A stretch of 64,000 nt of DNA from Haloimpatiens sp042688525. Its GTDB lineage: Bacteria; Bacillota; Clostridia; Clostridiales; Clostridiaceae. How positions within the stretch are numbered: the first letter of the stretch is position 1; the number at the start of each line of letters is the position of its first letter. The position numbers were made by a program, and so were the translations under genes. Location of the stretch: contig NZ_JBHWAB010000001.1 in assembly GCF_042688525.2 (NCBI RefSeq), positions 3,286,001 through 3,350,000 of the forward strand. Direction: 5' to 3'. The notes under the pieces were generated by a model. It was not told the origin of the DNA, did not search any database, and saw nothing but the letters and a program-made list of their open reading frames with translations. This document shows positions 43,576-50,769 of the stretch, piece after piece.

Positions 43576-44046
43576 TTAAATACCTACTATGGATACATCT
43601 GTCATACCATTCTCAATTTTCAAAATTGCTACGCTCTTTTGCCCATTTCTTGGTAGTGATGGACTTCCAGGATTTATATACCATATACCTTCTATATATT
43701 CTGCCATGGAACAATGTGTATGTCCAAATAATACTATATCTATTTCTTCTTCCAATGCTCTATATCTTAATCTACTCAAATCATATTTAACACCATACGC
43801 ATCTCCATGAGTAATTAATATCTTTTTACCATTTACTATTTCTATCCTCTCACTTGGTACTCTAGACGTAAAATCACAATTACCTCTAACATTTATAATT
43901 TTACACTTAAAGTGATTTGATAACTCCTCTACATCTCTCACATTATCTCCTAGATGTATTATCAAATCAACATCCTTAAATATTTCTTCTATTCTACTTA
44001 TACAAGTTAATTGCCTATGTGTGTCACTTATCACTCCTATAAGCAC
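43576..44046 (-). CDS. YfcE/MJ0936 family metallophosphoesterase
   Basis: 156-aa calcineurin-like phosphodiesterase. Metal motifs in order: ISDTHRQ (D, H), HLGDNVRD (GD), VRGNCD (GNCD), ITHGDAYG (H) and FGHTHCS (GHTH). YfcE-type enzymes hydrolyse phosphodiesters such as bis-pNPP and cyclic nucleotides in vitro; the natural substrate is uncertain. GTG start behind GGAGG. In clostridia the gene commonly stands next to rdgB, as here (313 bp apart with a MITE-like element between), so the two may share nucleotide clean-up. Confidence 0.92.
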   Translation of the reverse strand: MLIGVISDTHRQLTCISRIEEIFKDVDLIIHLGDNVRDVEELSNHFKCKIINVRGNCDFTSRVPSERIEIVNGKKILITHGDAYGVKYDLSRLRYRALEEEIDIVLFGHTHCSMAEYIEGIWYINPGSPSLPRNGQKSVAILKIENGMTDVSIVGI

Positions 44047-44079
44047 TTTTATTCCTCCTATGTTATAATTATTATTTAA

Positions 44080-44359
44080 CTCAATTTTCGTAGTAAAAAA
44101 ATACTGTATAGCGAATGAAAATGATATATTGCGTAAGAAACATTTAATATCAATTAAGAATTAATAATTAAAAATTAATAATGAAGGTTGATTTTTGCTT
44201 TAGCAAAATTTTAAATTATATATTAGTTATTTTGCCCTAAGGCAAAATTTCCTTTATTATTAATTATTCATTATTAACTATTAATTATCTTTAAAGTAAA
44301 AGGTTTCTAAGCAAGATATCGTTTCCCGTAGCGACTATTTTTCACCTGCGAAAGTTGAA
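44080..44359. mobile_element. MITE-like element (280 bp) with replaced core and 8-bp target duplication
   Basis: Ends CTCAATTTTCGTAG and CCTGCGAAAGTTGAA. Flanked by TTATTTAA (44072-44079) and TTACTTAA (44360-44367), one mismatch. Only outer arms are those of the family; between about 44150 and 44290 the core is a different AT-rich repeat (AATTAAGAATTAATAATTAA ... TTAGCAAAATTTTAAA ... CATTATTAACTATTAATT) that recurs at 45049. The right flank contains the TAA stop of the rdgB gene. Confidence 0.82.
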
Positions 44360-44959
44360 TTACTTAACTATCTTCTTCACTTCTTCATCAAGTTTTTTTA
44401 ACGCATTGGCTCTGTGACTTATTGAATTTTTCAGCTTAGAATCCATTTGTGCAAAAGTCATATTATATTCTGGAATAAAAAATAAAGGATCATACCCAAA
44501 TCCATTTTCACCACGTTCTTTTTCTATTATACGTCCTTTTATTTCACCTTCAACTTTTACTACCCTTTCGCTATCTACTATCAATACCATGGCACAAACA
44601 AATTTAGCTCCTCTTTCTTCTTCCTTAATTCCTTGAAGCATTTCTAACAACTTTTCATTGTTTTTCTTATAATTTCCGTGTTCTCCTGCAAATCTTGCTG
44701 AATATACACCTGGAGCTCCTTCTAAAGCATCTACCATAAGGCCTGAATCGTCCGCTAACACCATAGCATCTTCTACTATTTTATAAATCTCACTTGCCTT
44801 TATATATGCATTTTCCATAAAAGTAATTCCTGTCTCTTCTATATCTATGTTTATTCCTACTTCTTTTAACGATAATACTTCCATATCAAATTTAGATAAA
44901 ATATGTTTTATTTCTTCTATTTTGTGTGCATTATTACTTGCAACAACTAATTTTTTCAT
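44360..44959 (-). CDS. rdgB: XTP/dITP diphosphatase (RdgB/HAM1 family)
   Basis: 199-aa non-canonical purine NTP pyrophosphatase that removes ITP, dITP and XTP from the nucleotide pool. SNNAHKIEEI (substrate/Mg motif S-x-N-x-x-K), EETGITFMENAYIKA, LADDSGLMVDALEGAPGVYSARFAG (D-D-S-G catalytic segment), ENGFGYDPLFFIPEYN and SHRANALKKL. Starts at ATG 44957-44959 after AAGGAGG; the frame is open 15 codons further but unsupported. Stop codon is inside the target duplication of the MITE-like element. Confidence 0.95.
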   Translation of the reverse strand: MKKLVVASNNAHKIEEIKHILSKFDMEVLSLKEVGINIDIEETGITFMENAYIKASEIYKIVEDAMVLADDSGLMVDALEGAPGVYSARFAGEHGNYKKNNEKLLEMLQGIKEEERGAKFVCAMVLIVDSERVVKVEGEIKGRIIEKERGENGFGYDPLFFIPEYNMTFAQMDSKLKNSISHRANALKKLDEEVKKIVK

Positions 44960-45048
44960 ATATAGTTCCTCCTTATATTCTTTTATAATAAAGTTTATAT
45001 ACATTATTAAAATTTTATCCTTTAATTATGTTAATCACTACATTATAC

Positions 45049-45256
45049 AATTAAGAATTAATAATTAAAAATGAATAATGAAGGTTGATTTTTGATTTAG
45101 CAAAAATCATTAATTATATATTAGTTATTTTGCCCCAAGGCAAAATTTCCTTAATTATTAATTATTCATTATTAACTATTAATTATCTTTAAAATAAAAA
45201 GTTTCCTATCAAGATATCATTTCCCACAGCGATTGTTTTCACCTGCAAAAATTGAA
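45049..45256. repeat. Second copy of the inner AT-rich repeat plus MITE-like right arm
   Basis: 45049-45190 repeats the inner element of the copy at 44150-44290 (AATTAAGAATTAATAATTAA, GAAGGTTGATTTTTG, TTTTGCCCCAAGGCAAAATT, ATTATTAACTATTAATT). It is followed by the right arm only (CCTATCAAGATATC, CACCTGCAAAAATTGAA). The left MITE arm is missing. Confidence 0.65.
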
Positions 45257-45353
45257 TCATTAACTATTTAAGTATTATTTTTACATAGACAAGCAACATT
45301 TCACCCTCAATTACATATATTTTTATAAGGATTAATTTTGGGTGGTGTGTGTA

Positions 45354-46754
45354 TTGAAATATATAGGTCCTTTTTTAAGAATGAATACATTAAATACAGA
45401 TAACATAATGAATCAGCTATTTCACTTATCTAAAGAATCTTTTAAAAACATAGTTTTAAACTCTAAATGTGGAATTTTAGCTTCTTCAAAGGATTTAAAA
45501 TTAAAAAATATTTCTAATAACGATATTAACATAATTGAAAATTTTTCTCCACTACTATGTATTTATAAAAAGGGAGATTCAAAACTTATAAATGATAATG
45601 AAACTCTCACTTGGAGCTCTGAAAAGCTAAAAAAAGAAATTAATATATCTAATAATGCATTCATGAGTTTATGTTTATTAGAATTATGTGAGTACTACGA
45701 ACAGTTTAAAAACATTGACAATAAAAAATATCTCTACTATGTACTTTATCTTAATCTTTGTAAAAACCAACTAATTTTTTATGCTTCATATTTAAGAAAT
45801 ACTGAAGGTGTCTTTGTAAATAAAATAGATATTACTGATACACTTTCTGAAGATTTCAAATTTGAAAATAAAAATTCTAAATTTAGATACTCAGACCAAG
45901 CATTACTGATGGCAGCCTTTTACAAGTATTCCATGTTATCGAATGACAAATATAGCAAAGAATTTAGAAACTTCTCACTAGATATACTAAATATGCTCTT
46001 ACAATTTAAAAATGAACTTTATGAATTATCTTTTGAAGAATTAAATAAACTATGTTTTGCATTAAATTTATTTTATGATTATTCTGATAATGAAGATGGA
46101 AAATTATTACTACTTGATTTATGTGAACTTCTAACTGATGAATACGAAAGCAAAAATACTCAAATTTCTGACGAGCGCTCGTTAAAAGAAAAATGTCTAA
46201 CTTGTTTAAATTTGATTTTATCCTTTAAACATATAGATCTTTTGAACATCAACGATGCTTTAGATAAAACTTTCTCAAATCTTACAAAAATGTATGATGA
46301 TAATATAGGAATTTTTTGTCCTTCTTATGATGATAAAAAAGTAGACTTTTCTTCTATAGAAATAATGTTATACTTTTTAGACATACTATCCTATTCTACT
46401 ATAAAACAAACTAATGAATATAATGATATAATTTATAATGTATTTAAATATCAAATAGTAAACTCAGGTATTATATTAAGTTGGCCTGAAGCTCCTAACT
46501 TAGATGATGTTGAAAGGTATAAAGATTTCTCATTAAAATCAGAAGATCTTCTAGATGAAATAAACTTTATAATGCCAAATATATCTACTCCTGAAAATAC
46601 AGAACTTGCACCTGTTTTTATAAAAAATATAACTTTCAATAGAAAAAAAGAATGTTTCAAACAAGGTAGAAGTTCATTTTATAGTGAACCTAATATGTTT
46701 ATATTTTTTACAATACTTTATCTAAAAAATTCATTAAAAAATAAAAATATTTAA
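45354..46754 (+). CDS. Unknown soluble helical protein (466 aa)
   Basis: 466-aa cytoplasmic protein, no signal or membrane helix. Rich in paired helices (SLCLLELCEYYEQF, LLLLDLCELL, LYFLDILSYS), like alpha/alpha toroid or repeat folds, but I recognise no family or catalytic residues. The codon content is like that of its neighbours. The track start includes two GTG codons in the ribosome binding site GGGTGG; TTG at 45354 lies 8 bp after it and is preferred. Monocistronic with a terminator 10 bp after the stop. Related proteins are probably present in other clostridia; that cannot be checked here. Confidence 0.7.
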   Translation: MKYIGPFLRMNTLNTDNIMNQLFHLSKESFKNIVLNSKCGILASSKDLKLKNISNNDINIIENFSPLLCIYKKGDSKLINDNETLTWSSEKLKKEINISNNAFMSLCLLELCEYYEQFKNIDNKKYLYYVLYLNLCKNQLIFYASYLRNTEGVFVNKIDITDTLSEDFKFENKNSKFRYSDQALLMAAFYKYSMLSNDKYSKEFRNFSLDILNMLLQFKNELYELSFEELNKLCFALNLFYDYSDNEDGKLLLLDLCELLTDEYESKNTQISDERSLKEKCLTCLNLILSFKHIDLLNINDALDKTFSNLTKMYDDNIGIFCPSYDDKKVDFSSIEIMLYFLDILSYSTIKQTNEYNDIIYNVFKYQIVNSGIILSWPEAPNLDDVERYKDFSLKSEDLLDEINFIMPNISTPENTELAPVFIKNITFNRKKECFKQGRSSFYSEPNMFIFFTILYLKNSLKNKNI

Positions 46755-46764
46755 GATATTTAAA

Positions 46765-46787
46765 GGACTCCTATATGTTAGGAGTCC
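46765..46787 (+). terminator. Terminator after the 466-aa gene
   Basis: GGACTCCT-ATATGTT-AGGAGTCC, perfect 8-bp stem followed by an A/T-rich tail (CTAAAAGCCTTTTATT). Confidence 0.7.
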
Positions 46788-46806
46788 TAAAAGCCTTTTA
46801 TTATAA

Positions 46807-47062
46807 TTCAACTTTCGCAGTTAAAAACAATCGCTACGGGAAATGATATATTGCTCTGAAACCTTTCACTTCAGTAACAAGTTCTAAGCTTTACTTATAT
46901 TGAAAAAAGATTTTTTAATTAATATTCCGTAGGAATCAGTAATTAAAAAATAACTTTTTTCAAATTCGTAAAGCTAAGAACTTGTAAACTTTGTTCAAAT
47001 GTTTCTTACGCAATATATCATTTCCCTTCGCTAGATAGTATTTTTAACCTGTAAAAGTTGAG
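46807..47062. mobile_element. Full-length MITE-like element (256 bp) with 6-bp target duplication
   Basis: Ends TTCAACTTTCGCAG and CCTGTAAAAGTTGAG; flanked by TTATAA on both sides (46801-46806 and 47063-47068). Left arm: AATCGCTACGGGAAATGATA, GAAACCTTTCACTTCAGTAA, AAGTTCTAAGCTTTAC. Right arm is its imperfect inverse, with apex ATTCCG|TAGGAAT. About 125 bp per arm, roughly 75-80 % paired. The right target duplication includes the stop codon of gatB. Confidence 0.88.
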
Positions 47063-48493
47063 TTATAATTTTTTAATTTCTTCGTTAAGTAACTTATTAA
47101 CTATTTGAGGGTTAGCTTTTCCTTTAGTAGCTTTCATTACTTGACCTACTAAAAATCCAATAACTTTAGTTTTACCATTTTTATAGTCTTCTATAGAACT
47201 TGTATTATCTTGAAGTACTTTTTTAACCACTTCTAAAATAGCACCTTCATCACTATTTTGTACTAATCCTTTATCTTTAACTATCTTATCTGGCATTTCA
47301 CCTGTCTTATACATTTCCTCAAGTACTTTTTTACCTATAGCCTTAGATATTGTTTTTTCATTTATAAGTTTTATTAATTTTGCTAAATGCATAGGAGTGA
47401 ATTTTAACTCTTCTACTCTTATTACATCTTCATTCATTAATTTTGAAATATCTCCCATTATCCAGTTAGATGCTGCCTTAGGATCTCCACTTTTCTTTGC
47501 TGTTTCTTCAAAGAAATTTCCCATATCCATTGACAATACTACAACTTCAGCATCATATTTTGGTATTTCATATTCTTTTATAAATCTTTCTACTTTCTCG
47601 TGTGGAAGTTCAGGTATATCATTTTTTATCTCTTCTATCCATTCATCTGGTATATTTATTGCTACAAGATCTCCTTCTGGAAAATATCTATAATCATTTG
47701 CTTCTTCCTTGCTTCTCATAACTTCAGTTATGCCTTTAGTTTCATCCCATCTTCTCGTTTCAACAGTTAATTTTTTACCATTTTTAACAGCTTCCACTTG
47801 TCTTTTAAATTCATATTTTAATGCCTTTTCTAAAGCCTTAAATGAATTCATATTTTTTATTTCTGTCCTTATACCAAATTTTTCACTGCCTTTTTCTCTA
47901 ACAGAAATATTAGCATCACATCTTAATGAACCTTGTTCCATTTTACAATCTGAAATTTTACTAGCTTGTAAAATGCTCTTTAGTCTTTCAAAATATAGTA
48001 CAGCTTCTCTTGGACTTCTTAAGTCTGGTTTTGAAACTATTTCTGCAAGTGGTACACCTGCTCTATTGTAGTCAACTAATGTTCCAAATTTAGTATGTAA
48101 AAGTTTTCCTGCATCTTCTTCTATATGAATTCTTTCAATTCCTATTCTTTTTGTTTCACCATTCTCTAATTCTATGTCAATATATCCATCATGACAAAGA
48201 GGTTTTTCATCTTGAGTTATTTGATAATTTTTAGGACAATCCGGATAAAAATAATTTTTTCTATCCATTCTACTTACTTGATTTATTGAACAATTTAAAG
48301 CAAGTCCTGCTTTCATTCCATATTCAACAACTTTTTTATTCAATTGTGGAAGTGATCCTGGAAGTCCCATACATATAGGGCAAACATGTGTATTAGGTTT
48401 TCCACCAAATTCTGTTGTACAACCGCAATATATTTTAGTTTTTGTTGCAAGCTCTGTATGAACTTCTAATCCTATGACTGCTTCAAATTCCAT
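47063..48493 (-). CDS. gatB: Asp-tRNA(Asn)/Glu-tRNA(Gln) amidotransferase subunit B
   Basis: 476-aa GatB, which phosphorylates and transamidates the misacylated tRNA. EAVIGLEVHTEL at the N-terminus, zinc site C23, C25, C38, C41 (YCGC...VCPIC), GLPGSLPQLN, PDCPKNYQITQDEKPL, IHIEEDAGKL and the C-terminal YqeY-like tail that grips the tRNA. Normal family length. ATG at 48491-48493 is 9 bp after GGAAGG and so preferred to the upstream GTG. Last gene of gatCAB; its stop is in the target duplication of the element at 46807. The presence of one gatCAB set agrees with indirect Gln-tRNA synthesis in clostridia. Confidence 0.97.
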   Translation of the reverse strand: MEFEAVIGLEVHTELATKTKIYCGCTTEFGGKPNTHVCPICMGLPGSLPQLNKKVVEYGMKAGLALNCSINQVSRMDRKNYFYPDCPKNYQITQDEKPLCHDGYIDIELENGETKRIGIERIHIEEDAGKLLHTKFGTLVDYNRAGVPLAEIVSKPDLRSPREAVLYFERLKSILQASKISDCKMEQGSLRCDANISVREKGSEKFGIRTEIKNMNSFKALEKALKYEFKRQVEAVKNGKKLTVETRRWDETKGITEVMRSKEEANDYRYFPEGDLVAINIPDEWIEEIKNDIPELPHEKVERFIKEYEIPKYDAEVVVLSMDMGNFFEETAKKSGDPKAASNWIMGDISKLMNEDVIRVEELKFTPMHLAKLIKLINEKTISKAIGKKVLEEMYKTGEMPDKIVKDKGLVQNSDEGAILEVVKKVLQDNTSSIEDYKNGKTKVIGFLVGQVMKATKGKANPQIVNKLLNEEIKKL

Positions 48494-48508
48494 ACTTTTC
48501 ACCTTCCT

Positions 48509-49966
48509 TTACACATTTGGCATGTTTTTGTGCCAGTTAGTAGATTGTTCATAGCTATATGCTAAATTAAATAGTTTTCCTTCTTCAAAATAATTTCCTA
48601 TGATTTGTAATCCTACTGGAAGACCTTTTGCCATGCCGCATGGTACTGATATTGCTGGAAGTCCTGCTATATTTACTGGTACTGTATATATATCAGATAA
48701 GTACATTGAAAGTACATCTTCTTTTTTTTCACCTATCTTAAATGCAGTTGTTGGTGATGTTGGAGATACTACTACATCATATTGTTTAAAAACTCTTTCA
48801 AAATCTTGTTTTATTAAATTTCTAACCTTTAATGCTTTCTTATAATATGCATCATAATAACCCGTAGATAATACATATGTTCCAAGTATTATTCTTCTTT
48901 TAACTTCTTCTCCAAATCCTTCACTTCTTGATTTAAAATAAATATCTACAGAATCTTTAAATTCTTTTGCTCTACGACCATATCTTATACCATCAAATCT
49001 TGCAAGGTTTGATGAAGCTTCAGCACAAGCTATTATATAATAATCTGCAAGTGCATATTCTGCAAGTGGAAGTGATATCTCCTCTACTACTGCTCCATTT
49101 TGTTTTAATACTTGTATTGATTCTTCAATTCTAGCTCTTACTTCACTATCTAACCCTTCTCCAAAGAATTCGTTTGGAATAGCTATTCTTTTACCTTTTA
49201 TATCTTTTGTAAGAAATTTATTATAATTTGGAACTTCTACATCTGCAGTTGTAAAATCTCCGCTATCAAGTCCAGCTATACATTTTGTAAGTATTGCACA
49301 ATCTTCTACGTCTTTTCCCATTGTTCCAACTTGATCAAGTGTAGAACCAAATGCAACAACTCCATTTCTTGATACTCTACCGTAAGTTGGTTTTAATCCT
49401 ACTACTCCACAAAGTGAAGCAGGTTGTCTTACTGAACCACCTGTTTCTGTACCAAGTGCAAGTGGTGCTTCTCCCGCTGCTACTGCCACTGCTGAACCAC
49501 CAGAGGATCCCCCTGGTACTCTATCAATATCCCATGGATTTCTTGCAAGTTTAAATGCACTATTTTCATTTGAAGACCCCATTGCAAATTCATCCATATT
49601 AGCTTTTCCTATAATTACAGCACCATCTTTTTTTAATTGTTTAGTAACATGTGCATCATATGGTGATGTATATCCTTGTAATATCTTAGAAGCACAGGTA
49701 TTTTGCATACCTGTTACATTTATATTATCTTTTACAGCTACAGGAATACCTGCAAGTTCTCCAGCATTTTCTCCTTCTGCTATTTTTTTATCTATTAATC
49801 TTGCATTATTTAAAGCTTCTTCCTTTGCAACATAAAGTAAAGCTCCTAACTTTTCGTCAACATTTTTAATTCTATCTAAATAAGCTTTGGCAACTTCCTC
49901 AGCTTTTATTTCCTTTTTATTTATCATATCCCTAATTTCATGGGCAGTTAACTTATGTATTTGCAT
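48509..49966 (-). CDS. gatA: Asp-tRNA(Asn)/Glu-tRNA(Gln) amidotransferase subunit A
   Basis: 485-aa amidase that releases ammonia from glutamine. The Ser-cisSer-Lys triad is in place: K79 (VAVKDNI), S154 (PGGSSGGS) and S178 (TGGS). C-terminal segments TSPTTAFKIGEKKEDVLSMY and GLPAISVPCGM complete the amidase signature. It follows gatC by 57 bp, a gap partly filled by a MITE-like fragment; ribosome binding site AAGGTGGG. Confidence 0.97.
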   Translation of the reverse strand: MQIHKLTAHEIRDMINKKEIKAEEVAKAYLDRIKNVDEKLGALLYVAKEEALNNARLIDKKIAEGENAGELAGIPVAVKDNINVTGMQNTCASKILQGYTSPYDAHVTKQLKKDGAVIIGKANMDEFAMGSSNENSAFKLARNPWDIDRVPGGSSGGSAVAVAAGEAPLALGTETGGSVRQPASLCGVVGLKPTYGRVSRNGVVAFGSTLDQVGTMGKDVEDCAILTKCIAGLDSGDFTTADVEVPNYNKFLTKDIKGKRIAIPNEFFGEGLDSEVRARIEESIQVLKQNGAVVEEISLPLAEYALADYYIIACAEASSNLARFDGIRYGRRAKEFKDSVDIYFKSRSEGFGEEVKRRIILGTYVLSTGYYDAYYKKALKVRNLIKQDFERVFKQYDVVVSPTSPTTAFKIGEKKEDVLSMYLSDIYTVPVNIAGLPAISVPCGMAKGLPVGLQIIGNYFEEGKLFNLAYSYEQSTNWHKNMPNV

Positions 49967-49989
49967 TATATCCCACCTTCAATTACTAA

Positions 49990-50026
49990 TTTCCCGTAGC
50001 GACTATTTTTCACCTCCCAAAGTTCA
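49990..50026. repeat. MITE-like element, right-end fragment inside gatCAB
   Basis: TTTCCCGTAGCGACTATTTT and CACCTCCCAAAGTTCAA match the end of a reverse-oriented element. It lies between gatC and gatA and contributes the gatC stop codon. Confidence 0.65.
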
Positions 50027-50311
50027 ATCTATAACTTTTGGAACCATTACATATTCTTCTAACTTTTCCGGAGCATTATTTAAAATATCTTCAAGCTTCA
50101 TTGATTCTTTAATTTCATCTTCTCTGTATTTATTCTCTATGTAATATGGATTCACTATTATATCTATATTTTCTGTATCAAGCTGATTTAATTTTTCCAT
50201 ATAATCTAAAATTTTATTTAAATCATTTGTAAGACCAGCCTTTTCTTCTTCAGTAAAACTTAATCTTGCAAGTTCTGCAACATATTCTACATCTTTCTTT
50301 GAAACTGCCAT
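50024..50311 (-). CDS. gatC: Asp-tRNA(Asn)/Glu-tRNA(Gln) amidotransferase subunit C
   Basis: 95-aa GatC, the linker between GatA and GatB: EYVAELARLSFTEEE at the start and a C-terminal belt (LREDEIKESMKLEDILNNAPE-like, with R-x-D). Start at ATG 50309-50311 after GAGGGA. First gene of the operon. Its C-terminus (VMVPKVID) and stop codon fall in a MITE-like fragment, so its last residues may derive from that sequence. Confidence 0.93.
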   Translation of the reverse strand: MAVSKKDVEYVAELARLSFTEEEKAGLTNDLNKILDYMEKLNQLDTENIDIIVNPYYIENKYREDEIKESMKLEDILNNAPEKLEEYVMVPKVID

Positions 50312-50634
50312 ATTATCCCTCACTTCTTATTTACATATTTATCCACAACTAACTACCTATATAATTTCTTTTTCAAAACAGAATCATACTAAACACTGAG
50401 CAACTTGATAAGGTAATTTAACTTTTAATATTATAAACAAATACCATATAATTAAAATTTATATATAATTATTTAACAGCTACAGTCTATTATTATATAA
50501 CATAACACTTTTATTTTACCATAAAGATATATTTTTTACAGAATAGAAGTATATAACAAATTTGTTGTTAAATTTTCCATTTAATAAAACTAAATTCATA
50601 TAAATAATATTTTAAAACTTATTACTCTTCAATT

Positions 50635-50679
50635 TAATAATAAAATCGAATGACATACTATCATTCGATTTTATTATTA
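50635..50679. terminator. 19-bp perfect-stem terminator
   Basis: TAATAATAAAATCGAATGA (50635-50653) and TCATTCGATTTTATTATTA (50661-50679) pair completely. It terminates the NAGPA-type gene (minus). The rest of 50312-50769 shows only AT-rich sequence, probably with the gat promoter near 50460-50500. Confidence 0.8.
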
Positions 50680-50769
50680 AACTAATCATATTTTTTTAAG
50701 ATATTTTACAAATTTTCATTGGACAAAGTATACTCATATTATTACACACTCTTGCTATTTCCCGAGAAA

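Noticed and set aside
50312..50640. T-box leader before gatCAB
   Set aside because: No specifier loop or T-box (GGGUGG-type) sequence can be found on the minus strand.
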